Shown: positions 1-11,843 of the stretch, piece after piece
Numbering within the stretch: the first letter of the stretch is position 1
How the letters are laid out: each line of letters starts with the position of its first letter
Assembly (NCBI GenBank): GCA_037893245.1
Contig: JBAIAA010000812.1
Span: 434,001 to 498,000 of the forward strand
Source: Crossaster papposus
Taxonomy: Eukaryota > Echinodermata > Asteroidea > Velatida > Solasteridae
DNA length: 64,000 bases
Direction of reading: 5' to 3'
Notes under the pieces: generated by a model
The model's database searches: none
What the model was told of the DNA's origin: nothing
Seen by the model: only the letters and a program-made list of their open reading frames with translations
Program-made: the position numbers and the translations under genes

Positions 1-3000
1 AAAAATAAAATGCGAAAAAGACCAAAATGCGAAAAAGACAAAAATGCGGAAAAAAAAACAATGCGAAAAAGACAAAAATGCGAAAAAGACAAAAATGCGG
101 AAAAAAAATAAAATGCGAAAAAAACAAAAATGCGAAAAAAACAAAAATGCGAAAAAAAGAAAAATGCGGAAAAAAATAACATGCGAAAAAGTCTACTATT
201 AAAAGCGAATACAAATTGATGCGAATACAAATTGATGCGATTACAAATTGACTTGTCGCGAGGGGAGACTTGTCGCGAGGGGGGACTTGTCGCGAGGGGG
301 GACTTGTCGAGAGGGGGGACTTGTCGCGAGGGGGGACTTGTCGCGAGGGGGGACTTGTCGCGAGGGGGGACTTGTCGCGAGGGGGGACTTGTCGCGAGGG
401 GGGACTTGTCGCGAGGGGGGACTTGTCGCGAAGGGGGACTTGAAAAAAAAAAGAATGCGAAAAAGACAAAAATGCGGAAAAAAATAAAATGCGCAAAAAG
501 ACAAAAATGCGGAAAAAAATAAAATGCGAAAAAGACAAAAATGCGGAAAAAAATAAAATGCGAAAAAGACAAAAATGCGGAAAAAAATAAAATGCGAAAA
601 AGACCAAAATGCTAAAAAGACAAAAATGCAGAAAAAAATAAAATGCAAAAAAAAAAAAAATGAGAAAAAAAACTAAAATGCGAAAAAGACAAAAATGCGG
701 AAAAAAGAAAATGCGAAAAAGACCAAAATGCGAAAACAAAAGAAAAGGGGGGACTTGTCGCGAGGGGGGACTTGTCGCGAGGGGGGACTTGTCGCGAGGG
801 GGACTTGTCGCGAGGGGAAAAAAATGTGGAAAAAAATAAAATGCAAAAAAGACAAAAATGCGGAAAAAATAAAGTGCGAAAAAGACAAAAATGCGGAAAA
901 AAATAAAATGCGAAAAAGACCAAAATGCGAAAAAGACAAAAATGCGGAAAAAAAAAAAATGCGAAAAAAACAAAAATGAGAAAAAAACTAAAATGCGAAA
1001 AAGACAAAAATGCAGAAAAAAATAAAATGCGAAAAAGACAAAAATGCGAAAAAAAAAATGCGAAAAAGACCAAAATGCGAAAACAAAAGAAAAGGGGGGA
1101 CTTGTCGCGAGGGGGGACTTGCCACGAGGGGGCACTTGCCGCGATGGGGGACTTGTCGCGAGGGGGGACTTGTCGCGAAGGGGGGACTTGTCGCGAGGGG
1201 GGACTTGTCGCGAGGGGGGACTTGTCGCGAGGGGGGACTTGTCGCGAGGGGGGACTTGTCGCGAGGGGGGACTTGTCGAGAGGGGGGACTTGTCGAGAGG
1301 GGGGACTTGTCGAGAGGGGGGACTTGTCGCGAGGGGGGACTTGTCGCGAGGGGGGACTTGTCGCGAGGGGGGACTTGTCGCGAGGGGGGACTTGTCGCGA
1401 GGGGGGACTTGTCGCGAGGGGTGACTTGTCGCGAGGGGTGACTTAAAAAAAAGAATGCAAAAAAGACAAAAATGTGGAAAAAAATAAAATGCAAAAAAGA
1501 CAAAAATGCGGAAAAAAATAAAATGCGCAAAAAGACAAAAATGCCGAAAAAATAAAATGCGAAAAAGACAAAAATGCGGAAAAAAATAAAATGCGAAAAA
1601 GACAAAAATGCGAAAAAAAATAAAATGCGAAAAAGACAAAAATGCGGAAAAAAATAAAATGCGAAAAAAACAAAAATGAGAAAAAAACTAAAATGCGAAA
1701 AAAGACAAAAATGCGAAAAAGACAAAAATGCGAAAAAAGACAAAAATGCGAAAAAAGACAAAAATGCGGAAAAAAAAAAAATGCGAAAAAGACAAAAAGG
1801 AAGGACTTGCCGCGAGGGGGGACTTGCCGCGAGGGGGGACTTGTCGCGAGGGGGGACTTGTCGCGAGAGGGGACTTGTCGCGAGGGGGGACTTGTCGCGA
1901 GGGGGGACTTGTCGCGAGGGGGGACTTGTCGCGAGGGGGGACTTGTCGCGAGGGGTGACTTAAAAAAAAGAATGCAAAAAAGACAAAAATGTGGAAAAAA
2001 ATAAAATGCAAAAAAGACAAAAATGCGGAAAAAAATAAAATGCGCAAAAAGACAAAAATGCGGAAAAATAAAATGCGAAAAAGACAAAAATGCGGAAAAA
2101 AAAAAAATGCGAAAAAGACAAAAATGCGGAAAAAAATAAAATGCGAAAAAGACCAAAATGCGAAAAAGACAAAAATGCGAAAAAAAATAAAATGCGGAAA
2201 AAAATTAAATGCGAAAAAAAAAAAAATGCGAAAAAAACAAAAATGCGGAAAAAAATAAAATGCGAAAAAGACAAAAATGCGGAAAAAAATTAAATGCGAA
2301 AAAGACAAAAATGCGGAAAAAAATTAAATGCGAAAAAGACAAAAATGCGGAAAAAAATAAAATGCGAAAAAGACAAAAATGGGGAAAAAAAAAAAGGCGA
2401 AAAAGACCAAAATGACAAAAATGCGGAAAAAAAAAAAAAATGCGAAAAAAACAAAAATGCGGAAAAAATAAAATGCGAAAAAGTCTACTATTAAAAGCTA
2501 ATACAAATTGATGCGAATACAAATTGATGCAATTACAAATTGACTTGTCGCGAGGGGGGACTTGTCGCGAGGGGGGACTTGTCGCGAGGGGGGACTTGTC
2601 GCGAGGGGGGACTTGTCGCGAGGGGGGACTTGTCGCGAGGGGGGACTTGTCGCGAGGGGGGACTTGTCGCAAGGGGGGACTTGTCGCGAGGGGGGAATTG
2701 TCGCGAGGGGGGAATTGTCGCGAGGGGGGAATTGTCGCGAGGGGCGAATTGTCGCGAGGGGGGACTTGAAAAAAATAAAATGCGAAAAAGACAAAAATGC
2801 GGAAACAAATAAAATGCGAAAAAGACAAAAATGCGGAAACAAATAAAATGCGAAAAAGACAAAAATGCGGAAAAAAATAAAATTGCGAAAAAGACAAAAA
2901 TGCGGAAAAAAATAAAATGCGAAAAAGTCTACTATTAAAAGCTGATACAAATTGATGCGAATACAAATTGATGCGATTACAAATTGACTTGTCGCGAGGG

Positions 3001-3983
3001 GAGACTTGGCGCGAGGGGGGACTTGTCGCGAGGGGGGACTTGTCGCGAGGGGGGACTTGTCGCGAGGGGGGACTTGTCGCGAGGGGGGACTTGTCGCGAG
3101 CGGGGACTTGTCGCGAGGGGGGACTTGTCGCGAGCGGGGACTTGTCGCGAGGGGGGACTTGTCGCGAGGGGGGAATTGTCGCGAGGGGGGAATTGTCGCG
3201 AGGGGGGACTTGAAAAAAAAAGAATGCGAAAAAGACAAATATGTGGAAAAAAATAAAATGCAAAAAAGACAAAAATGCGGAAAAAAATAAAATGCAAAAA
3301 AGACAAAAATTCGGAAAAAAATAAAATGCGCAAAAAAACAAAAATGCGGAAAAAAATAAAATGCGAAAAAGACAAAAATGCGGAAAAAAATAAAATGCGA
3401 AAAAGACAAAAATGCGGAAAAAAATAAAATGCGAAAAAGACAAAAATGCGGAAAAAAATAAAATGCGAAAAAGACCAAAATGCGAAAAAGACAAAAATGC
3501 GGAAAAAAAAACAATGCGAAAAAGACAAAAATGCGAAAAAGACAAAAATGCGGAAAAAAAATAAAATGCGAAAAAAACAAAAATGCGAAAAAAACAAAAA
3601 TGCGAAAAAAAGAAAAATGCGGAAAAAAATAACATGCGAAAAAGTCTACTATTAAAAGCGAATACACATTGATGCGAATACAAATTGATGCGATTACAAA
3701 TTGACTTGTCGCGAGGGGAGACTTGTCGCGAGGGGGGACTTGTCGCGAGGGGGGACTTGTCGCGAGGGGGGACTTGTCGCGAGGGGGGACTTGTCGCGAG
3801 GGGGGACTTGTCGCGAGGGGGGACTTGTCGCGAGGGGGGACTTGTCGCGAGGGGGGACTTGTCGCGAGGGGGGACTTGTCGCGAGGGGGGACTTGTCGCG
3901 AGGGGGGACTTGTCGCGAGGGGGGACTTGTCGCGAGGGGGGACTTGTCGCGAGGGGGGACTTGTCGCGAGGGGGGACTTGTCG
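1..3983. repeat. Composite satellite: alternating A-rich and G-rich 17-bp arrays
   Basis: Two unrelated arrays alternate. The A-rich one is built from 16-18 bp units such as AAAATGCGAAAAAGAC and AAAAATGCGGAAAAAAAT, which pair into about 34 bp. The G-rich one repeats GGGGGGACTTGTCGCGA (17 bp) at about 251-441, 745-815, 1094-1444, 1802-1962, 2541-2768, 2986-3212 and 3703-3983. A spacer starting GTCTACTATTAAAAGC and containing tandem ACAAATTGATGCGA precedes G-rich blocks at 191, 2483, 2927 and 3644. Bases 1-190 match about 3461-3643, giving a higher-order period near 3453 bp. All long open frames here are by-products of the repeats. Confidence 0.95.
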
Positions 3984-4332
3984 GGGAATCAGGGAATCAG
4001 GGAATCAGGGAATCAGGGAATCAGGGAATCAGGGAATCAGGGAATCAGGGAATCAGGGAATCAGGGAATCAGGGAATCAGGGAATCAGGGAATCAGGGAA
4101 TCAGGGAATCAGGGAATCAGGGAATCAGGGAATCAGGGAATCAGGGAATCAGGGAATCAGGGAATCAGGGAATCAGGGAATCAGGGAATCAGGGAATCAG
4201 GGAATCAGGGAATCAGGGAATCAGGGAATCAGGGAATCAGGGAATCAGGGAATCAGGGAATCAGGGAATCAGGGAATCAGGGAATCAGGGAATCAGGGAA
4301 TCAGGGAATCAGGGAATCAGGGAATCAGGGAA
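3984..4332. repeat. 8-bp satellite (GGGAATCA)n
   Basis: About 43 tandem copies of GGGAATCA follow directly from the last G-rich unit. No variant units were seen by eye. An 8-bp unit without a stop in any phase keeps all three forward frames open, so the long predicted peptides are artefacts. Confidence 0.97.
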
Positions 4333-4812
4333 TCAGGCAATCAGGCAATCAGGCAATCAGGCAATCAGGCAATCAGGCAATCAGGCAATCAGGCAATCAG
4401 GCAATCAGGCAATCAGGCAATCAGGCAATCAGGCAATCAGGCAATCAGGCAATCAGGCAATCAGGCAATCAGGCAATCAGGCAATCAGGCAATCAGGCAA
4501 TCAGGCAATCAGGCAATCAGGCAATCAGGCAATCAGGCAATCAGGCAATCAGGCAATCAGGCAATCAGGCAATCAGGCAATCAGGCAATCAGGCAATCAG
4601 GCAATCAGGCAATCAGGCAATCAGGCAATCAGGCAATCAGGCAATCAGGCAATGAGGCAATGAGGCAATGAGGCAATGAGGCAATCAGGCAATCAGGCAA
4701 TCAGGCAATGAGGCAATCAGGCAATCAGGCAATCAGGCAATCAGGCAATCAGGCAATCAGGCAATCAGGCAATCAGGCAATCAGGCAATCAGGCAATCAG
4801 GCAATCAGGCAA
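4333..4812. repeat. 8-bp satellite (GGCAATCA)n
   Basis: About 60 copies of GGCAATCA continue in register from the GGGAATCA array with one base changed. Around 4652-4680 and 4707 a few units read GGCAATGA. Confidence 0.97.
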
Positions 4813-5147
4813 TCAAGCGAATCAGCGAATCAGCGAATCAGCGAATCAGCGAATCAGCGAATCAGCGAATCAGCGAATCAGCGAATCAGCGAATCAGCGA
4901 ATCAGGGATTCAACAGGGAATCAGCGAATCAGCGAATCAGCGAATCAGCGAATCAGGGATTCAACAGGGAATCAGCGAATCAGCGAATCAGCGAATCAGC
5001 GAATCAGCGAATCAGCGAATCAGGGATTCAACAGGGAATCAGCGAATCAGCGAATCAGCGAATCAGCGAATCAGCGAATCAGGGATTCAACAGGGAATCA
5101 GCGAATCAGCGAATCAGGGATTCAACAGGGAATCAGCGAATCAGGAA
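4813..5147. repeat. 8-bp satellite (GCGAATCA)n with higher-order insert
   Basis: About 12 simple GCGAATCA units are followed by a higher-order pattern in which GGGATTCAACAGGGAATCA is inserted every few units. The array ends at a GAATTC palindrome near 5146-5151. Confidence 0.95.
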
Positions 5148-6541
5148 TTCATCATCCCATCATCCCATCATCCCATCATCCCATCATCCCATCATCCCAT
5201 CATCCCATCATCCCATCATCCCATCATCCCATCATCCCATCATCCCATCATCCCATCATCCCATCATCCCATCATCCCATCATCCCATCATCCCATCATC
5301 CCATCATCCCATCATCCCATCATCCCATCATCCCATCATCCCATCATCCCATCATCCCATCATCCCATCATCCCATCATCCCATCATCCCATCATCCCAT
5401 CATCCCATCATCCCATCATCCCATCATCCCATCATCCCATCATCCCATCATCCCATCATCCCATCATCCCATCATCCCATCATCCCATCATCCCATCATC
5501 CCATCATCCCATCATCCCATCATCCCATCATCCCATCATCCCATCATCCCATCATCCCATCATCCCATCATCCCATCATCCCATCATCCCATCATCCCAT
5601 CATCCCATCATCCCATCATCCCATCATCCCATCATCCCATCATCCCATCATCCCATCATCCCATCATCCCATCATCCCATCATCCCATCATCCCATCATC
5701 CCATCATCCCATCATCCCATCATCCCATCATCCCATCATCCCATCATCCCATCATCCCATCATCCCATCATCCCATCATCCCATCATCCCATCATCCCAT
5801 CATCCCATCATCCCATCATCCCATCATCCCATCATCCCATCATCCCATCATCCCATCATCCCATCATCCCATCATCCCATCATCCCATCATCCCATCATC
5901 CCATCATCCCATCATCCCATCATCCCATCATCCCATCATCCCATCATCCCATCATCCCATCATCCCATCATCCCATCATCCCATCATCCCATCATCCCAT
6001 CATCCCATCATCCCATCATCCCATCATCCCATCATCCCATCATCCCATCATCCCATCATCCCATCATCCCATCATCCCATCATCCCATCATCCCATCATC
6101 CCATCATCCCATCATCCCATCATCCCATCATCCCATCATCCCATCATCCCATCATCCCATCATCCCATCATCCCATCATCCCATCATCCCATCATCCCAT
6201 CATCCCATCATCCCATCATCCCATCATCCCATCATCCCATCATCCCATCATCCCATCATCCCATCATCCCATCATCCCATCATCCCATCATCCCATCATC
6301 CCATCATCCCATCATCCCATCATCCCATCATCCCATCATCCCATCATCCCATCATCCCATCATCCCATCATCCCATCATCCCATCATCCCATCATCCCAT
6401 CATCCCATCATCCCATCATCCCATCATCCCATCATCCCATCATCCCATCATCCCATCATCCCATCATCCCATCATCCCATCATCCCATCATCCCATCATC
6501 CCATCATCCCATCATCCCATCATCCCATCATCCCATCATCA
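5148..6541. repeat. 8-bp satellite (ATCATCCC)n, about 174 perfect copies
   Basis: About 1.39 kb of ATCATCCC with no variant found by eye. The complementary strand reads GGGATGAT, so the purine-rich strand switches from plus to minus at the junction near 5148. Confidence 0.97.
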
Positions 6542-6893
6542 AATCATAGTTTACAGTGTTTAATTGGCTCGGCCGAATTTGGCCGTAAATGTAAATAAAC
6601 GGATTACAAAATTGGGTCAAGGCTATCATTCGCCTCGACTATGCCGTATTCTGTTTGAGGATGTACGTGAGGGGCGTGTGTGTATATGTACGTGCATGCA
6701 GGCTGTTGAGTATGAGTATGAGGCTAGCCGACAAATTCTCGTTCAGGGAACAAGCTTGATAGCTTTGGTCAAAGCTTAACATTCACGGAATACAACCAAC
6801 TACGACACTGGTAGGATTCTTACCCGAGTCGCAAGCCACATGTTCGGACTGGCGACAGTCTTGCAATTACTACAACATGGGTTTAATTCCTAC
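6542..6893. other. Unique flank with a degenerate copy of an exon end
   Basis: No gene is seen in 6542-6800. Positions about 6803-6868 resemble about 6876-6940: both contain, on the minus strand, a short Cys-containing coding tail followed by a splice donor (GTAAGA and GTAGGA). This looks like an old tandem duplication of the exon-intron boundary of the Cys-rich gene. Satellite lies immediately beyond, so any later exon is absent from this window. Confidence 0.5.
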
Positions 6894-7151
6894 CTAGGTT
6901 GCAGGCCACCGGCGTCGCCGTCTCATTCGGGCAGAAGGACCCAGCCGGGCACTCGTAGCAGGCGGGCTTAAACGAATCAATCACGGCGTCACTCGGACAG
7001 TAGTAGCGCTCTGAGCAGATGCCCGTGGGTGCCGACAGGCCCGTGCCCCGACAGAAGTGACCAGCCTCGCATGGGACGCAGTCGTCCATGGATCGTCCAC
7101 CCTCGTCAGAGTTGATTGTTCCAGGGGGGCAAGCGGTGGCCGAGTTGGTGC
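6894..7151 (-). CDS. Cys-rich gene exon 9, last visible
   Basis: 258 bp from acceptor CCCTTCCAG to donor GTAGGA. It encodes about 85 residues with CPPGTINSDEGG, CVPCEAGHFCRG, CSERYYCPSD and CPAGSFCPNE modules and ends phase 1. At least one more coding exon is therefore expected downstream, but the window turns to satellite below 6541. Confidence 0.72.
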
Positions 7152-7282
7152 CTGGAAGGGTTCACAAAAAGACAAAGTGGGTGAAATAAAAGGGGTTTAC
7201 AAAATCTCAGCTCCTTAGTTTTTGTCGTTTTCTAACCTTCGTCAAATTGTTGGCATCAGAAAAACACATTTGACACACATTT

Positions 7283-7497
7283 AACAAACACATGGACTAT
7301 ACACACATGCACGGACTATACACACACGCACGAAGTATGCACACACGCACGGAGTATGCACACACGCACGGACTACGCACACACGCACGGACTACGCAAA
7401 TCCAGACTACTTACACACATATGAACTACGTACATACGAACTACGTAAATTACGGACTACATACATACATACGGACTACGTACATACATACGGACTA
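7283..7497. repeat. Short minisatellite in the exon 8-9 intron
   Basis: About ten degenerate units of 18-20 bp built on ACACACGCACGGACTA, degrading rightward into ACATACGGACTACGT forms. Confidence 0.8.
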
Positions 7498-7668
7498 ATA
7501 GAGATTTCATAGTCTCTTTAGTCGTGCACACTTCACACCATATGCATGCGAAGTGGTACGTGCATCCAGTGAGTCCTGTCAACAGGGCGCTTGAAAGAGG
7601 TACAAACAAAACTGCCTCTCTCATTCGTGCAAAAAGCCCAAGTGAATAATTGAGAAACGTAAACTGAC

Positions 7669-7870
7669 CATTTTTCGCAGTAGTGACCGACTACACAGGG
7701 TGCATTAGTGCCTTCGTCAGGGCTGGATGTGGCTGCGCCAGCCAGGCATAGAAACCCAGCGTCGCAGTTGCCCGTGGGCCAGGACAGTGCTGGCGTCTCA
7801 CAGAACATCCCCATTAGGCACGGCTGGCACTCCGCTTCCTCCCCGAGTGAGAGCCGGTCGTTAAAGGTAT
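7669..7870 (-). CDS. Cys-rich gene exon 8, with a one-base frame break
   Basis: 202 bp from acceptor CCCACCAG to donor GTCAGT. It encodes CQPCLMGMFCE, GNCDAGFLCLAG and CVVGHYCE modules. By its start phase and the phase of exon 9 it is one base too long. The excess lies at its 3' end, most simply in the A5 run of the coding strand (T5 at 7671-7675). With four A the exon ends in phase 1 as exon 9 requires. Confidence 0.65.
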
Positions 7871-8659
7871 CTGGTGGGATTCGAACCAACCAAAAAACAA
7901 AGGTTAGAAAGTCTCTATATGTATGTGCCTACAATCGTTTTAATTTATTCTCATTTTTTTGTCACACCTGCCAAGCTGGCAAAAACAAATGTTCTTTTCT
8001 TAGTCACTGACAAAGTCACTTTTAAGAACTAACATTAAAGTCTGTGGGTTTTGCCAAATTTGTATTTTTTGGCCCCAAATTTTCTCTAGCTGAAAAAATA
8101 GAAACCCATTTTCAAGGTTTTCCAGAGCAGCTGTGAAACCTGTTGAAAGATGGTCAAGTGTTGACATGTACGTTAGATACGCGTTACCCCACCGCCGTGA
8201 TTCGCCTCTGTAATAACACGCTGCCACGAGAAAGCGTTATCGCAACAAACCATTGTTACCCATGAACCACCAGCTTGAGCCACGTAGCGCTTTTACAAGC
8301 CTTCTACTAATATCGCTCAAACCCCTGCGGACATTCTGCAAGATCCGTGGTTATTAGCGCAAAGATTCATGCGCCTAATCAGACAAACAGACCAAGGCCG
8401 TTTTCCAAACCCCTGGCTTTGGCTCCGGCTACACCCTATTGCTAAACTGTATGAATGAAGCCTGAGACGAAGAGAAAGTTGGGGTTCGGAAAACAGCCCT
8501 TTTTCACCCGATCCTCTCGGCCTGAAGTTCTTCCGCAACGCGCATTTCTGTTGGTCCATTCGCTTGGACATCCGAGGTGTTCTCACAATTGTTCCACGTA
8601 CAAATTAAAATTTATCAGAAAAATTGTAGAAATTAACGTACAGAACGTGAAATAAAGCT
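7871..8659. other. Intron sequence, no exon seen
   Basis: No coding exon is recognised. About 8385-8510 contains a diverged repeat (GGCTTTGGCTCCGGCTAC, then AAGTTGGGGTTCGGAAAA) resembling about 49430-49500. Confidence 0.4.
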
Positions 8660-9243
8660 TTGCTATTATATATTACACCATTATTTATGGATCTACATTG
8701 GCTTCCTGTTTGGTCTAGAATTGAATTCAAACTTTTATTGATTACTTACAAAATTTTACATAGTTTAGCCCCACAGTATTTAAGTCGGCTTGTTTCTATC
8801 AAGTCCCAATCTCGTTACTGTCTTCGTAGTTCTAGTGATGGTATCTTTCTTAACTACCCTGTAGGTTGTGGCAAGGCTACTCTTGGGGACCGAGCCTTTG
8901 AATATAGTGCTCCATATCTCTGGAATAAACTCCCACTTCATGTTAGGGACGCTGCTAATCTTGGTGTTTTTAAATCAGTCCTGAAGACTCACCTTTTTAA
9001 ACAAGCTTTTTAATAATGTGGTTTAATAATAATAAGGTTTAATAATAATATTGTTACTTGTTCAAAGTGTATGTCTTATCATATTTTATGTGCATATTTT
9101 CGAGCTATTTACTGATTATTTTGTGATAATTTTTAATTACCAATGTTTTAGCAATTATATAGTTGTTATGCGCCTGTGTACATTGTATGGAATGGGCGCA
9201 ATATAAATCAATAAATTATTATTATTATTATTATTATATATTA
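8660..9243 (+). mobile_element. 5'-truncated L2/CR1-like LINE, 3' end of ORF2
   Basis: An open stretch to 9013 reads LHWLPV, RIEFKLLLITYKILH, LAPQYL, GDRAFEYSAPYLWNKLP and FKSVLKTHLF. This is the conserved C-terminal tail of CR1/L2-group reverse transcriptase ORFs. The 3' UTR ends in GGCGCAATATAAATCA followed by (ATT)n at about 9216-9238, typical of this group. TATTATATATTA occurs at 8664-8675 and 9232-9243 and may be a target duplication, though low complexity weakens this. The endonuclease and RT core are absent, so it is a dead fragment. Confidence 0.85.
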
Positions 9244-9544
9244 TACGGAATAAGAAACATAAAAGAACTGAAAAGCTACGTAAACGCCATGATAATTAAG
9301 TATAGTGGTAGAAATTTTCATTTTACCAGGGGTGGACGTTCATATCATGTATTGGGCAACTTGTTTAGTGATTGCTGCGAATATCTGCAAGGTTTGAGGG
9401 CGACAATTCAAGAGCCTGTTAAACTCTGCGTGGCTCAGAATAATGAACCACCAGTAACAACATCTTTGAAACTTTGTAAAATCTCCTTCTGAAAACGGGG
9501 GGGAATCTAGTGCGCATGTGCTATTTATGTATGTAAATAAAGAA

Positions 9545-9960
9545 AAACAAGTGGGAAGAAAACCCAAGAATGACATTCTAGGGAAACCCCACAAAATCAG
9601 GCAAACAGTGAAAACCCAACACACATTTCAGGGATACGAACCCAGCCCACAGTGGAAAGTACCAGTACCCCAAGGATGCAAAATCTTCAATAAATAAACA
9701 ACTTGAGGTTTAACCATGAGGTGCACTATAAAACTCAGCAAAACATCACACAACCACGGGGTATAAAACTTGGATCACAGTGGTGGAAGGCAAACAAAAG
9801 TACCAGCATTCCAGCCTAATCCCCATCGGGGAAGCATGCCAAAATAGTTGTTTTTTTAAAGCAATAACTTGAGGTTTAACCATGGAGTGCCCTGTAAATC
9901 CCAGTAGAACCTCATATAACCTTGAGGTGTAAGACCTAAAGTTACATGTACCTGCTTTTT
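9545..9960 (-). repeat. SINE-like sequence and a tandem duplicate
   Basis: 9545-9690 resembles the SINE copies at 10330 and 11215 (ATCCCTGAA..., CACTGTGGGCTGGGTTCGTA on the minus strand). 9700-9800 and 9865-9955 are two diverged copies of a module starting ACTTGAGGTTTAACCATG. Confidence 0.5.
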
Positions 9961-9980
9961 AGTTTTGCATTCTATCTTAC

Positions 9981-10082
9981 CTGAAGGGCAAGGCATTCTG
10001 TTATTATCCGTTCCTTCTGGACAGTAGTAGCCTGCCAGGCATGGCAGCGTGGTGATCATTCCTTTCTCTGGACATGTTGATC
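9981..10082 (-). CDS. Cys-rich gene exon 7
   Basis: 102 bp from acceptor TTTTTCCTAG to a strong donor GTAAGATAG. It encodes about 33 residues containing STCPEKG, PCLAGYYCPEG and MPCPS. Phase 1 on both sides fits exon 6 and exon 8. Confidence 0.72.
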
Positions 10083-10329
10083 CTAGGAAAAAGAAGAAGA
10101 AGTAAACGTTTTAAAATATCAGTGCAAACTGTGAACTAGTGACCACTAGTCTGTTTCCAGACAAATATTACGACACCACAGGCCCGTACGCAGGGGGGGG
10201 TGCGACGGGTGCGTACGTACCCCCCCAAATTACTAAAAGGTCCTATTTTTGGTCCCATCAGTACAGATTATTTGCATTAATGAAACCATGAATTCCTCGA
10301 AAAGTGTCCTTGGTACTGTGGCTCGAAAG

Positions 10330-10500
10330 CAAAACAAAAACTGCAGGGAGAAGACAATGAGAGGAAGGTGGGAGGAAAATCCACAAAATCAAGCAGGGAC
10401 TGAACACCGGGATTCAAACCCGAGTCACAGCGGTGGAAAGAAGGCGAGGAAAGAACCGCTACGCCAACCTGACTACCCAAATCCCTTTAAACATGCATTT
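10330..10500 (-). repeat. tRNA-derived SINE copy
   Basis: Read on the minus strand it contains TTGGCGTAGCGGTTCTTTCC and GGGTTTGAATCCCGG, an A-box-like and a B-box-like (GGTTTGAATCC) pol III signal, then a common tail with CTGCTTGATTTTGTGGATTT. The same arrangement recurs at 11215-11428. Confidence 0.6.
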
Positions 10501-10954
10501 AGAAATACCTAGCCATTTCTATTGGTCGTCAGCCTGTCACAAGGGTGATTTAAAAACGATGATAAAACACCAACTGTTTTGAACACTTATTTTTCCTGGT
10601 GTCATATGAAATTTGGACTCCTAATAAAAGTGCCTTCTTTTACCCTTTCATTGGTTAAACCCTCACACAGCATGTGCAATACATGAGTTTGTATTTCATA
10701 ATCCCAAATTCACACTACACCACTAACATTTTGTTCTGTGACACATCACTCCTCATTGTGCAGTGCGTGCCTCGCGCATGTAAATCTCTGTATCAAGAAC
10801 TATGTTGTTGCCTTAAAACACATCCCAGCAAGGGCAACTATTCGCAGACCCAAAATTGGAAGCACTGTCAAATGGCACGAGCAAAACAAAAATAAAAAAT
10901 GCACTAGACATCTACACCGACAGTTCATATGAGCAAAAAAAGCTAGACTTGTAC

Positions 10955-11148
10955 CATTTTGAGAGCTGTTGACGTTGCAGTAGTGCCCGATGTCGCAGGG
11001 TGCGCAGTCTGTCACGTTCTTGCTGCCTGTTACAGACGATATGGTCCCTGCAGGGCATGGAGTAGGCTGGTAGCTACCTTCCACGCAGTAGCTACCCTCA
11101 GGGCATTCGTTGGGGTTGGGGATGCCGTCACCGCCTTTGCAGTAGTAT
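10955..11148 (-). CDS. Cys-rich gene exon 6
   Basis: 194 bp between acceptor CTGACTTCAG and donor GTACAAGT. It encodes about 64 residues including YYCKGGDG, CPEGSYCVEG, CPAGTISS and CAPCDIGHYC. Start phase 2 and end phase 1 match its neighbours. A short ATT microsatellite lies just upstream in the intron. Confidence 0.75.
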
Positions 11149-11214
11149 CTGAAGTCAGAAATATTATTATTATTATTATAATATTTCTGGTATTGATACC
11201 AAGGAATCCACAAG

Positions 11215-11428
11215 AGTGCAAGACTAAATTAAACTTGCAAGAAACCTGTAGAGAAGACAGTGAGAAATAATTACAGTTTTGGAGGTGGGAGAAAAGCCTC
11301 GGAAGAATATTCTGGGAAAAACCCACGGAATCAGGTAGAAACTAGACCAGGCATCGAATCAAACCCGGGCCACAGTGGTGGAAGGGCAAGGACAGTAACC
11401 ACTACATCAACCTGACTCCCTAATTATG
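11215..11428 (-). repeat. tRNA-derived SINE copy
   Basis: On the minus strand TTGATGTAGTGGTTACTGTC (A-box-like) precedes CCCGGGTTTGATTCGATG (B-box-like), followed by a body shared with the copy at 10330. It lies in an intron of the Cys-rich gene. Confidence 0.6.
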
Positions 11429-11507
11429 AAAACCTCACGAGTGATGCAGTGTGTAAAGTGCTCATTGCTGTGGCCCGGGTCATATGCAAGTATAGAGTAG
11501 TTCATTG

Positions 11508-11745
11508 AACCTAACAAATATTATGGCACCTAGAATATTACCATTGGGCCACTGAAGCATTACAAATACCATCTCAGCTCCCCGTGGAGTGTACAGCTCG
11601 TCACTGCCATCTTATCAAACACAATAACCCTCTCTACCCTCACAGGTACTTCTGGGTGGGAAGAAGCAATGAGAGACAAAGTGTCTCGCCCAAGAGCACA
11701 TATACCATAACGCCAGGCTAGAGTCAAACCCCAGACCTGCAGAAT
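11508..11745 (-). repeat. SINE copy, second family (partial)
   Basis: Shares with 14849-15191 a body containing, on the plus strand, TACCATCTCAG, CCCTCACAGGTAC, TGGGTGG, AAGCAATGAG, GACAAAGTG and GCCCAAG, followed by a degenerate tRNA-like end. Confidence 0.65.
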
Positions 11746-11843
11746 TACTTATAAATGTAAACCAGTTCAGTATTCCAACTGCGCATGTGCACAACAAGCG
11801 ACCGGCCACTTGTCTCGGATATAAATCCAGACAGAGAACCTAC

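Noticed and set aside
232-3983. Many overlapping open frames of Lys/Asn-rich, Phe-rich or Gly/Arg-rich peptides
   Set aside because: They follow the satellite units in every frame and on both strands; none has non-repetitive sequence or gene signals.
3984-6541. CRISPR-like array
   Set aside because: Direct tandem units with no unique spacers, in an animal genome.
3685-6549. Long frames of 310-613 codons (ESGNQGIR, IIPSSHHP repeats)
   Set aside because: An 8-bp unit without stops opens three frames by arithmetic; no coding signal.
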